Positions 37,001 to 49,300 of a stretch of DNA of 64,000 nucleotides are shown here, piece by piece (position 1 is the first letter of the stretch; each line of letters begins with the position of its first letter). The notes under the pieces are model-generated. The model saw nothing but the letters and a program-made list of their open reading frames with translations, made no database searches and was not told where the DNA came from. The stretch spans positions 1 to 64,000 of the forward strand of contig JAVXUO010001224.1 in assembly GCA_033065855.1 (NCBI GenBank), read 5' to 3'. The translations under genes and the position numbers were made by a program. This DNA is from Escallonia rubra. Taxonomy: Eukaryota > Streptophyta > Magnoliopsida > Escalloniales > Escalloniaceae.

Positions 37001-38200
37001 AAGCACTCCACCAGCTACTTTTTCTGTCATCTTTGTCACCCTCTTCACCCTAAAACAATCACACAACCATTTATCAACATGGACCGTAAATACAAAGTAT
37101 GAAGAATCATATAATACAAAAAAGTTATATTACACATTGGAGAACAATATACAGCTTTTCGTTCCATAATTCAAACAGCAAAAACGTCACTAATAAAGAT
37201 GAAACACATTCCAAATCAACATTTCAAGAGTCAAAACAACCAAATTCCCTAACCTTTTGATCCTCTTCAGGGTCTCGGGACTAATCTCAGACTTCGAACC
37301 GGGCGCCATCCTCTTCTTCAAGACCTCATTCCCCCACTTCAACCTGTCCATTGTCACATCCCCACACCACAAGATCCCCTTCACCAGCTGCCCCGACCCG
37401 GACGCAATCAATTTGGCCGCAGTCCCACTGTAATCCTCCACATTCGGTGCCAACGTCGTCCAGTAGGCCCTACATTTCCTTTCCATCGCCTCCTTCACCT
37501 TCTCGGACTCCAAGTCCGCTGGCGACACCTCCCTCGCTGCCGCTCCCTCCAAAATCACCCCCTTCTCCTCCACCTTCTGCACCGAAAAGCTGCTGTAGTT
37601 TTCCAAAATGCCGTCCAGTTCGTACAGCAAACGCTCCTGTCCCTTGGACGCGATTGTCAGCCCGTAGTTCAACAAAACAACCGAATCGTTCCCCAATTCG
37701 TCGTCACTCGAATCCGATCCGCGCTCGGGGGGGGCGGAGAAGGAGAAGAAGTAGTGGGACTGGTCGAGCTTGACGGCGGCGAGGTCCCTGGTGAGGGGCC
37801 ACTGGATCTCGCCGCCGACGCGGGCGAGGACGGCGACCGTGTTGCTTTCCTGCCGGAGGCAAATGATTTGGAGGTCGCCGGTGGCGAGCTCGACGCTGTA
37901 CTGCTTGTCGATGAGATGCAGGATGGCGCCGGGGACGGTGATTAGGTTTTCCTCGACGGTTTCGGGAGGGGCGGAAGGGCAATTTGAAGAGAAATCGTGA
38001 GCATTTTCGGCATTGTTGTAGGTGTCGGGGAATAGGTTCTCGACGAGGTCTTTCATGTCGAGGGAGGGGTAAAGTGAGGGTTGGTTAGGGTTAGGGTTAG
38101 GGTTAGGGTTAGGGGGGAGGAGGGATGATGAGGTAGGCGGGTTTGGATCGTGGATTTTTGGGTACATTGGGGTTCGGGTGGTTGGGGGCTGGGACGCCAT
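34016..38200 (-). CDS. ERD7: Senescence/dehydration-associated protein, ERD7-like
   Basis: Member of the plant senescence-domain family; in Arabidopsis ERD7-type proteins are stress-induced and bind membrane lipids. Exons (minus): 38200-37254, 37049-36883, 35578-35494, 34220-34016; 947+167+85+205 = 1404 nt, 467 aa. The N-terminal third is Pro/Asn-rich and includes an NP repeat encoded by telomere-like hexamers. Then come VPGAILHLIDKQYSVELATG, YGLTIASKGQERLLYELD, and the senescence domain from about residue 250: YSGTAAKLIASGSGQLVKGI, RVTKMTEKVAGGVLSGVVKV, RVCDAVEVAGKNVMSTSST, EGLDAAGHAIGTAWAVFKVR. The tail is Ala/Lys-rich, ending KAKSSK. Exon 3 uses the AG at 35580-35579, the only choice that keeps frame. 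An in-frame ATG at 38410 would add 70 aa. I prefer 38200 (MASQPP) because the extra part does not look conserved, but a transit-peptide-like extension cannot be excluded. Confidence 0.9.
34349..34692. mobile_element. hAT-like MITE in intron 3 of the ERD7-like gene
   Basis: A 344-bp segment starting ctatgttacatggactc and ending with its exact reverse complement. Beyond this 17-bp perfect core the TIRs continue imperfectly (tacgtgttcaagtgtcgg versus its partner near 34640). The flanks cttcgcaaa-type repeats are cttgcaaa (34341-34348) and ctcgcaaa (34693-34700), an 8-bp target duplication with one mismatch. TIR plus 8-bp duplication fits hAT. No coding capacity. Confidence 0.8.
34701..35493. other. 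Remainder of intron 3 of the ERD7-like gene
   Basis: Non-coding; the plus-strand frame at 34887-35231 has no recognisable domain. Nothing else is seen. Confidence 0.5.
38085..38114. repeat. (TTAGGG)5 telomere-like repeat within coding sequence
   Basis: Five exact TTAGGG hexamers lie in exon 1 of the ERD7-like gene and on the coding strand read CCCTAA, giving alternating Asn-Pro. This is the human-type hexamer; most plant telomeres use the heptamer TTTAGGG. A hexamer keeps the frame. Confidence 0.9.
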
Positions 38201-38989
38201 TGTTGCTCTGGTGTGATGCTTGAGTGAAGTTGTTCGGAGAGAGAAGTTAGGGATTGCTCGAGGTAGACGATGATGAAGATAAGCAAAGGCGTGGCCGTGG
38301 AGCAAAGGAAAAGATGTTACGGGTAATAGAAGCGATTTTTGCAGTTTAACTGTCTTTGGACTTCGCGCGCAACAGCTTACCTGAATCCGAGGGACTGCTT
38401 GTCTCATCAACTACTCACCTTTTCCGCGACGAAAAGTTGACACGAATTAGTAACATTGAACATAACATCTTGAAGGCGTAGAGGAGCAACACTTCGCTGT
38501 TAACAGTTTTATTAATGAGTTTTAGCGACAATTGTATATGCCTGGTTGAAAGAAGTTGCTCCATCCAATTATTTGTGTAAATTGTATATGCTCGTCCAAT
38601 CACATGAAAGACTACACACACCTCATTTTGTTTTCATAGCAGATTATTGTTGTATACGTTACGCACTTTTAAGAATAAAAGTAAAAAAATAGACGACGTT
38701 TTGATTGATATCTGAACAAACATATTAAAATATGAAATTCAGCTTTATTGTGCTCATGAATGGTACAATTCGCCATTGCATGTCATGCTTAATCGTTACT
38801 CGAGAATGAACAAGATGAAATCCACCTTTACGCCCTTATGCCCATGAATCATACTCATAATCAACTTGAGAAGACATCGAGACTGAAGAGCAACCAGTTA
38901 AGGAAAATAATAAGGACATCGGAGAATCATTTTTTTTATCTTGGGTAAGCAAACCCATGTCATTGCCATCTCTGACGAATCCTGGGTTG

Positions 38990-39290
38990 TGGATTTAGCC
39001 AAATCTACCTGCTCTCTCTCACATGGATTGGACCTCGCTCTGAAGAAAGATTCACCCCATTGTGCAAGAGATAGGCAGTGAATCTGAAGCCCGATCACAA
39101 GTCAATGTGAAAATAACTACACAAGCAATGATGGTCATGGAGGGTGTATGACAATCACAGTGTTATTGTTCCTCCCCTAAGCATGACATTATCTGCAGCA
39201 TTCCATACGAGAGTCGGGCTATCGACCCGGCAACCTTTTAACTGTTGCAGGCTGACCCCCACCGTCCCCCTCAACCTTCCATGCCATCTC
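38990..39290. repeat. Degenerate second copy of the mannosidase 3' end
   Basis: 39200-39290 matches 40375-40462, inside the last mannosidase exon, including gtccccctcaaccttccatg. 38990-39190 matches the gene's 3' flank at 39830-40165, including atgatggtcatg and ctaagcatgacattat. The order and orientation are the same, so this is a direct partial duplication of the gene's 3' end with deletions. It cannot encode anything useful. Confidence 0.7.
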
Positions 39291-39300
39291 CTTCAAGGAT

Positions 39301-39780
39301 GAACCAAAATAACTCCAGCCTAAGCAGCCTAATCCCCATTAATCAAACCCGCAATCAACTTAATAGGACCAGCCTTGCATCCCAAATCCTAATCCCCATT
39401 AATCAACCCCGGAATCAACTTATTAAGAACTCGAGACTGAGAGTCCAACAATATCCATCAAAAGATTTGTGGATATGCAAGAGATATTGTTAGGGAGGTA
39501 ACAGAGAGTCGGCATCCACCAAGGAAGCCCACATACACTAGATAAGCCCAACTTTACCTAATCCCCTGCGCGCATGCAGCTCAACACTCGCTTCTCACGT
39601 GTGAGTCCACAGCAAAGAACCACCTTTTTTTCAAGAGCCAACGAAACGAGTGTGTGGCCAAGGTCACCAACATTGAGCTCTAATACTAAGTTAGGGAGAT
39701 AATTAGGAGCCCAGTGTCCACCAAGAAGACTCACGTGTACTGGATGAGTCCAACTTAACCTAACAATTAAGCTGATCGGA
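39301..39780. repeat. Short direct repeats downstream of the mannosidase gene
   Basis: taatccccattaatcaa...gcaatcaact occurs at 39331 and 39391 (60-bp period). A related pair, cacc-aag...gagtccaactt, recurs near 39515 and 39718. No gene is seen. Confidence 0.6.
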
Positions 39781-40324
39781 CTTGGTTCCATCTACGTCTA
39801 CATGCCTACTGTTTTTTTCACACTTACCTGATGAGTGCACACGTGACTTGGATCTTGCTTTAATGCAAGATTCATCCCACTGTGCAAGAGAGAGAAAAAG
39901 CACTAGATTCAATACCTCCACATGCGCAAATAGATCTTTATATTCTCTCATAAAATGCACGATAAATGATGAATCTGAAGCTCAGTCATAATTGTGAATT
40001 GCATGCTATAAACAAAAGGTCAATGTAAACATAACTACCCAGAGCATGATGGTCATGAAGGGTGCATGACGATCACAATGTCAGCTCCCATTAGATTGGG
40101 TTACACCAAAAGTCAAAGAATCCTCCAAATATATTTTTGTTCCTTCCTAAGCATGACATTATTTTCACAGTATCGCGTACAAGGCCTTTACACGGCCATG
40201 AATTACCTCCCGACAGAGTGCTGCATAGGTAAAATGAAAATCTCCGAGGAATATCAATCAAATAGTCAATCTATACAAAGAGTTGATGCACCAGATTTTA
40301 AGGCACCTTTAGGTCTAAACCACT

Positions 40325-43300
40325 TCAAAAGCTCAAGAGGAAAGTCCGAATTTCCATGGGACCAAGCTCGACAATAAGAGTTGAGCTATCGAGAGGGCCA
40401 CCTTTAACTGGTGCAGGCTCACCGCCACTGTCCCCCTCAACCTTCCATGCCATCCTCTTCATCTCTGACTTGTCTTGGTTTGCAGATAAGCTTGTTTCCC
40501 TAACCGCCTTTATCTGAAATTAGTTAAAAACGTAAATATGTCAAGAAGTGTTCAGGCACATGGAAAACTGTGATACTGAAGCTGCATTTTTGTTCATATT
40601 CTAGGGAACTACATAGTTCCGTTAGAGAATTTGTATCACGATGCAAATCCACTCTGGTTTCACAATTCTTCGATTCACGTCTCCAACTTGCATCCCAATC
40701 CAACCCTACGTGCTAGTGCATAAAACTTTGTAGTGCACTATTGCATGTTAGTTTATCTCCCCAAGTGCAAGCCCGGGTTGCGTGACAGGGAGAGGGTAAA
40801 AGCATGATACCCATTCTTAAGCACACCTAGCAAAAACTTCACTAAATAGTACATGTCTAAGATAAGAGCCGAGCCACTAAGCTTCAGTGAGCTTAGAAGC
40901 TGAGCTCGAGCTTAGCTCATTTGAATTACAAAGGATCTTTTTCCGAGCAGAGCCTGAGATTTCAGTTCGTATGCAACTCTACTTGTACTGTCATCGTGGC
41001 ATCTTACATACAAAATTTGAGCCTTGAGCATCAGACCTCCCTTAAATTTATGTGGAAGGACCAACAAACCTTGCTTCAAGTAGAAAAATTCTCCACACTA
41101 TATTGGGTAAAAACTAAAAAGAACTAAAGGTGCCATAGTCCAGTGTTCAAGACAACTATAGATGTGAATTGTGTGGGTGATGTCATAGTTTAAACTAATT
41201 CACAGACTGCGCATACCATTTTTCCAAAAAAGATCTTCTTCAGTTCAACCTTGGCTAATGTTGAATAGTCGGAATCTTCACCAGCCTAATCATCATGAAA
41301 GAAGTTGATGAGGCAATAAACTGTGAATCATTTGAAACAAAATTTCTGCACTGTGCTATTGACATTCAAGGACATAAAATAGTGTTGCACAATTTCAACT
41401 GCCAATAGTTCATGCTAGTAAAAGATACTGTTGCGCAACTCCAACCGCCAATGTTCATGCTAGTACTCATCACTGAGGTTGAACACTGTAAACAACATTA
41501 CTCTACTATAGCTAATAATTGTAAGCTTGTATGACAGCCCGATAACATGCATGCACCCATAACATGTAAAGACCATTCTACTTTCATAAGCAGAGGTATT
41601 TCATCTGATTCCCCATTTCAAGAGAAAACATGACAAATACTCAGCTGCAGAACTTCAAGATTCAAAGTCGTCTTACAATCACAAAAACAAACATACAGAA
41701 AGAAGGGTACTTCAGTGAACCGACACAATGGGTGTGAGGTTTCCCTTAGCTTTCAAATGCAGATAGGTAACCAAATATGGTTGAAAAGCATAAGGTAGAT
41801 TGCTTTTACCTCGTATAGATGTGCCAAACGGAGGAGAACGCTTCCATCATCCAGTTCCTGCAAAGCTGAGGTCAAAAGAAAGAAAACGAGGGAGAGAGAA
41901 TGCAATTTTACAAGTTATTTTAACCATCTGACCTGAAGAGTGATTAACGCGACATTAAGAGGTAAGCTGTAGTTTGGATCCATGGTCGTTGCCTTCATCA
42001 AGTGAGATGATTTCCAATCTTCCAGTTTCTGTCAGATGGTAAAACTATCAGATTATACTCTTATAAGCTCTGCCATTTCATCTTTCCAACAACTCCAATC
42101 CACCATACCTCATGTGTGAAAGCTAAGAGAAGAGGTGAGTAAATTTCTTGGCCAGTTATTCGGCGCCAATGTGATCCAGCACCAAGCTGGTTGATGCTCA
42201 AATAATAATTTCCTCGAACCTGATCAAGAATGTTAAAGATGAAGATGGCAATAATACCTGAAAATCCAGTGAAACCACTAATATCTCAAAAGCAATTAGT
42301 TTTGGCCAATACATGAGCACTAAAAGTTTTTATGAGGAGTTCCCATCATCAATCTGCTTTCTGATGGCCACCACTCTTTAGACACGAATAATATAGGACC
42401 TAGTCAGTGGATACCTGTAACGCCAGGACTTTTTAGAGGTGCCCAACATAATTACTGGTTTTTTGAGAGTAAAAGGATGATGATTTTCAGCAACAATTGG
42501 GATTGACATTGTCTGGCTTGTTAGGTGTCATCAGGTCATCGTGACCCCTCATGCTTAATGAGGAGTCAATGTTGATTACTACTTTGATCGACACCTCATG
42601 CTACCTATCATCGTCGTGCTTGTAACGTGTCACCATACTATAGCGACACGTCTTGCTTTCTTGGCCTTGTCGTGCTAGCTAGGTGGCAAAATCTTGTCTC
42701 ACCACCTCGTGTTTCTTTCCACCTCATGCTTCCTAAATTTTTTATAAATAGCCCTTTGAACTCTTTTCAAATCATTTCAAGTATCTTTGACTTTCATCAA
42801 TGGAAAGTGAGTGAGAGAAGAAGTTTAGCCATGATTACGGAAGAAGGATGATAGAGACTTATTTGGAGGAACTATTTAAGTGATTTCTTCGTGGTAAGAG
42901 GGATTTCATATCACTATTTTTTTATGCCAAGTGGTTATTTCTTTTTGTTCGTCGCACTCCTAAACACTATTGTTCTGAAATCTTGCTCAAATATTTATCT
43001 TGAATATTGGTAAATATCTCGTTTTTGAAATATGTTTATGTGACGTGACTTAAGTACTTTTGAGTTTTGACCAATGACAGTGCTCCAGTGATTTGTCTAT
43101 ATGCGTGATATGTTATGATCATAATATAGCTGAGCTTTGGCGGATTCCTCTGAGGATACTGGAAGCAAGATGCTTAAGTGTTATCTTTGATGTGCAATAG
43201 ACATTAAATTGATTTACCAATTGTTTGGGGTACTAAGCCACGATTATGTAAACTATTTGACTAACGAAATGTTGTTCCTGAATTGTTTAGCGTGTTTTAT

Positions 43301-46300
43301 TCTGATCCTATGGTGCTATCATCCCCCCCCCCCCCCCCAACACACACACACAAAATATTTACCTTTCCAGTGCAAATGATTATTTTGGTGAGCGAATGCA
43401 ACCGAGGATGTGGGCGGGACTTGTAGTTTTGGAGTATAGAAAGGTTTGTAACTCCTTTACTTGTAATCTGATTGGGATTGTGGTAATTATGTTGACGATA
43501 TTGAATTATATTATCAGCGACTTGGGTCTTCACAATACCCACACCCTCCCACAAGTCATCGCGGGGTGGGGGGAAGGCATTAAGAATTTGTAGAGCCGTA
43601 ACAACTAACAAGTACAAGAACATGCATCTGTTTTTTGGGGTGCATAATACTGCAAAAAAAAAAGCAAGGACCAAAATCGTAACTCTAGTAAAAATTGGAA
43701 ATCTTGTGTGTTTTTGTACAGGTATTACTCGTGGGAAGAACGGAAACAAGGTTAATTTGGAAGTCATGCATCTGACTAAATTTGTTTCTTATTAGGTGAA
43801 TCCTGATGAAAAGGAGGAGTGCACCCAACAAACTAGAGAAGAAACTATACACCAAAAGGACAAAAGAAAAAAAAAATTAACTTGTTTTTTATACGAAAGT
43901 CGGACACATGATCTTCAAGTATCTCTGTAGAGACAGGATTGGCACATAGGCAAATAAATCTTATTGAACTTTACACTTAAGAACCATATGGTTGTTAATA
44001 CGTGACCTGAACCCACCGAGATTCAAAGTGTCCAAAGGCAACACACTGAGAATGTTTGGTATACTGCCCTCTTAACAGTCCATAAACTATCTTAGCATCA
44101 ATATGACTAATTCTTGGTGGCATGGTGACAAAAATTGAGAAGGCAAGAATGTGCCATGCAAGAAAATTGACATACAAGGCAGAAGTAGGCACAATCGGGA
44201 TTTGGCTGATTGGTTAAACAGAAATTATATGAATTAGGATTGATTGAGATTCTAAGAGGATGCCCGAGGCGTGGATGGAAAAAAAGATTTGACACCTATA
44301 TACAAGAAAAAGGAGATATCCAAAGTTGCAACAAGTATAGAAGGATCAAGCTCACGAGTCACACGTAGACTAAGACTGGAGACTAGAACATTTGAGAATC
44401 AACTTGGTTTCATGCCTGGGAGATCCACTTGTCGAAGTTCTTTTCTTGATTAGGCAATTGATGCAGAAATTTAGAGAATGAGGACGATCTGAGATGGTCT
44501 TTATAGATTTGTGAAAAACATACGATAAGGTACCAAAGAAAGTTTGCGGTGGGCTCTAGAGAGAAAGGAGTTCCTACTAAGTATGTTGAAGTGATTAGGG
44601 CTATGTATGACAGAATGACTACTGGTGCGAGAAAAATGATGGAATGACTGGTGAGTTCCCAGCCACAATTGGACGTCACCAAGGGTCAACTTTAAGCCCA
44701 TACTCTGGTTACAGATGAGCTTACAAAGGATATTCAGGATGCGGTCCAGTGGTATACGTTATTTGTGGATCTTTTAGCGTAGAAAGAAGTGAATGGCGTG
44801 GCAGAGGAAGTCTCTTTCGAACCATTGGCACAGTCTCAATCGACCCACCCACCCGAGCTACGCGCTACTCATCACACTCTATATCCTACCTTGGAGACCA
44901 GATGATATAGTTTTAGTTGATGAGACTAGAGTAGGACTAAATGTCAAGTTGGAATTATGGAGAAGTTCTTTGGAGTCCAAAGCTTCAGGTTAAGCAAGAC
45001 TTACATTGAGTACTTGGAATGCAATTTTAGTGAAACTATGAGGAGATTGAGGGAGGAGGCACGTATGGATGGTAAACAAGTACGTAAGCAAGATATCTTT
45101 AAGTATCTTGGAATAATAATCACCAAGGAGGGAGAGACTGACGAGGATGTTTTCCATAGGATTAGAGTAGGTTGGCTAAAGTGGAGGTCTGCGTCTTAGG
45201 TGTTGTGTGATTGGAACATTCCTCTCAAGTTGAAGGGAAAATATGGTAGGACGGTAGTGAGGCCAACAATGTTGTATGGTTCAAAATGTTGGGCGACTAG
45301 GAAACACCACACACATACAATGAGCATAGCCGGAATTCAAATGTTTAGGTGGATACGTGGCCACACAAGGAAGGGTAGAATGAGAAACGAGGATATTCAC
45401 AATGATATGGGGATGGCGTTGATTGAGGAAAAAATGAGGAAACATCCCTTGAGATGGTTCGGTCATATCATATGTAGGCCTTTAGATGCCTCTGAAAGAA
45501 GAAGTGATTTGTGCCAAGTTGATGGGAAAAGACGAGGTAGGGTTAGGCCGAGGATAACTTGGGGAGAAACAGTGAGAAAAGACTTGATTGCTAGGAATTT
45601 ATCAGAGAACATGTGCTTTGATAGAGGTGAATCGAAGAAGAGGATTCATGTTGCTGACCCCAACTAGTTTGAGACAAAGGCTTGATTAAGATTTGTGTCA
45701 AAAAGGATTTGATATAAAATCCTTAATTAAGATTTAGGAGTTGAGAAATATTGGAATCGTTGTTGTATCCTACAAAAGGACCTTTGCTGTAGTTGATTCT
45801 GATATTGCGTCTCCTATCCTGTATCCATCTCCAAATTCCCCGATGTAATTACATCAACTGAAACAAGCAGTTATTTAATTGGTATTCGCTAGTCAATACG
45901 TTGAAGGAGACATATTATGGACAGCAGGAATAAGGAATATACACCTGACCCTACTCCAAGACTGTTTAGATTTGAAAGGAGTATATTGCTAGGCATATGC
46001 AGTGTGTATCTATATAACAGTACGAAGAGTGCTTGAAGGCGAAAGAAACTGTAATGTCCGTCCCTCTAAAACGGACCTGCTTTTATCTCCATCACAGCAT
46101 ATTGATTCAGAGCATCGCATTCTCAAGATGAAGTAGTATCAACTAAGATGCAACAGTAAGCGCCAGAAAGGACCAAATGCATATAAGTTGAGCTGTTTTA
46201 TGATGCCATACAGTAAGTCGTTCACCTGTGCCCTTAACAAAAACGAAGACGCGAGTCTAAACAGTTCTTTTTGGGTTGAGTACATTCATTCATTTTTCTT

Positions 46301-49300
46301 GTTCAGTTTGAGTATAGCCTATGTGCAAACCATTTAATTGTAGGGCTAAAAAAGGGCTCGCCCAGTGCATGAGGCTCCTGTCATTGCAACGTTTGGGGAG
46401 GGTTGGATGCTCACAGCCACACACCTGCTATAGCAGAGAGGCTGCTTCCACGAATTAAATCCGTGACGTCCAGAGTAACCAGTTATTTGTCTGGCTAATA
46501 GGTTATATCAGATTCAGCAGAATGTTTTTAGTCATGTCCGATGTCATATTTAGTAGAAAATTATAGCAATGTATTTCACAAATTGGATGTGATATATTTC
46601 ACCTCTATCAATATGACCTGATCGTCTATCCACCATAGCAATTAGACCTAGAGCAACGCATTCCACATATCAGATAAGAATCATAGGTGAAAGGAAAAAT
46701 ATTCCGGTAGCCTGTAATTTCATACCGTAAGTCCTTCACATGTACTGTTAACGCACACTGTTTCTGCAAGAGCTTCACCTACTCCTCTAGAATCATCATA
46801 GATCATACGCCTTGAACACCAAAAACAAAAAAAAAGTTACTAGTTTAATATGTTTATGCTAAATATATGGGGTGCGGGGTTGTTTGGGGGGGGGGAGGGG
46901 GGAGAGAGAGACCTGTGGAGCATTAGTTCTAGTTCTCCATCTTCAATGCTGGCTCCTCCAATTGCACGATCAACCAAGACTGACATTTCAGCTTTCTTAT
47001 CCATTGTGAAAAGTCCAAGATTGAGCTGAAAAACAAAAAAGAGAAGTTTTACAAATAATTTTTAACCCCCAAAGATATCATTAGTACTGCTACACCCCTT
47101 CCTTGTTTTGTGATATCCACACCTTCTTTGTTACTGAAGGGTAAAAATTTGCACTTTTAGCAAATAAAAAGATGTGGACCAGAGAAGAAAAGGTGGTGGG
47201 TCCTCCCCCAGAGAAGGTAATAGTCTATACTTCTGGTTTTGAACAAATTCATTTCCCTTCATATTTATCATAATGCGTTCGAGAGCTACATAGAAAACAA
47301 AATTGACACTAAATAAAAAGAGAAACGGTAGCCCCACCATCAGTTCAATGTTTCAGCCTGCCACCTAAACAGCTAACTGCAAAAGAACATCCCCATACAA
47401 CCAGATGCATATGCATGCCTGGACCTGATTGTGTGTCAAAATGCATTCACACAGAATATATATGGTTGGAACTACGACTATTCCCCAAAGAAATGCATTT
47501 ACTTCAGTCTAAATGTCCAGTAAAAGTATAAATAAATCATTGTCGTGAAGTTATAGTCCACTAAAAGATCCATTTCCGTTCCTTGGTAGCAACATAACTA
47601 CAAGATCTACTATTTAGAAGTATGCCAATTTTCTGAATTCAAAGTCCTCATTCTGCAGCTAGAACTACATACTTCGTAGGTCTGATCCAGGCCTCTCACA
47701 ACTGGCAAGACAGGCAAGCCAAAGATTGCCTCATTAATTGGGTCTACTGATGATGGGACACTTCAGTGCGCTATATCATTGCTACTTTCAAACTACAACA
47801 TGGTCTCCAGAACTAAAAAGTCGAGGAACTTACTGGATAGTAGTTTCCTGCTACAGGTTGAGTAACCGAAAGTGGCCAGTCTGCTCTGTAATCTCGAACC
47901 TAAAATGAAACCAGCAGAGAGCATGTGAAATTCCACAAAAAGCGAAAAAGAAAAGAATAGCTTTGGATGAGAGTAGCAAGCTTGAAAGAACAAAAATCGA
48001 AGCATAAGCAATACGCATGGTAAGTTGGTAAAACAAGATAAGTGGGCAACATATTGTTTGCCTAACATGCACATAGGAAAACACCAAGTAGACTTTGAGA
48101 TCAACCAGAGCCTAGTTGATAAGAATTTCAAAACTGACACGTATTTGAATGTGTATTGAAGCGATGGCTCATCATTTTAGCTGCGATGAAGCATTACTAG
48201 CACAGAGATGTGCACCATCCTGACCCACTAAATCTCTTGGATGTGTGCGAACTAACAATGCCACATTTAAGAATCTATAAACGGTCTATTTTCCAATTTT
48301 CCGAAAACAATGCCACATTCATTTTCAAGAGGTTATAATCCATCTTAGTTTGGAAGATCCTCAGCTTAAAGCGAACATTTATATGGGAAATAATGTAGCC
48401 TTTTGTCTAATATCAGTACTTCTCTTCTTATTTGTATAAGCCTTATATCAATTACATGTTACATTTGGGAAATTGACGCATACGATAGTAGGTGGTTAAA
48501 TAAGGTAAATATTATATTCCTTCTAGAGAATTTTGAAGGCATAGGATAACTAAAGAAAAGAATCATATCAAACTTACGCGTTTTAGAAAGTCCCTGCCAT
48601 TGGAATCAGTGTAGAACACCTTCTCAGTGGCCATATTTGCTGTTATTCTCGTAATGACCTCTTTCCCAACACCGTCGTATGTGGGAATTGGACCAATCTT
48701 TACAAAAAAGATGTTAGAACTATTCATTTTGAAGTTAGAAGATTGAAAAAATCTTTATCTACTTTCTTCGGAGGTAAGATCGTCAAGCATCTTCTATATA
48801 GAAGTTACATTTGACGAGGAGAGATCAAAAGCGCATGAGATTGACTTACAGTGAACTCAACTTCAGCATGATCTTTGTCTCTGTAAAGTCTAACTACCTG
48901 ACGAAACAACAGTACATAGATAATGTAAAAATCTTGGATGAGGAAGACCAAAGAGAGGATGTGTCGTCATAGGATGGAAAAGGTTATAGAGCGACCCTAT
49001 TCTGCAGTGACTTAAGTGGTAAGCATCAGTTAGAATGAACCCCCATGATACACACTTTCCCTAATTTATTTATTTATTTTGGGTTTGCTCTTCATTATAT
49101 CCATGCATCTAGACTGAACTTACAAAAGAAAATCATGCACCATAAGAAGGAGCAGAACTGGAAGTAACCCATTGTCGATTGGACAGTATACAACTGAAAG
49201 CATGTTACGTTTAAAGTGACAAGGGTTTGTTCTTTCAGCTACATTCCAAATCCATGGCCTGAAGTATCTCCCATGTTTTTGAAGTGCACCAAAATTAATA

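Noticed and set aside
38201..38410. N-terminal extension of the ERD7-like protein from the upstream in-frame ATG at 38410
   Set aside because: The extra 70 residues show no family similarity and the ATG at 38200 gives the usual kind of start; kept only as an alternative.
43324..43352. C-run followed by (CA)n as a possible gap or assembly artefact
   Set aside because: It is a plain simple repeat inside the probable solo LTR; nothing else suggests misassembly.
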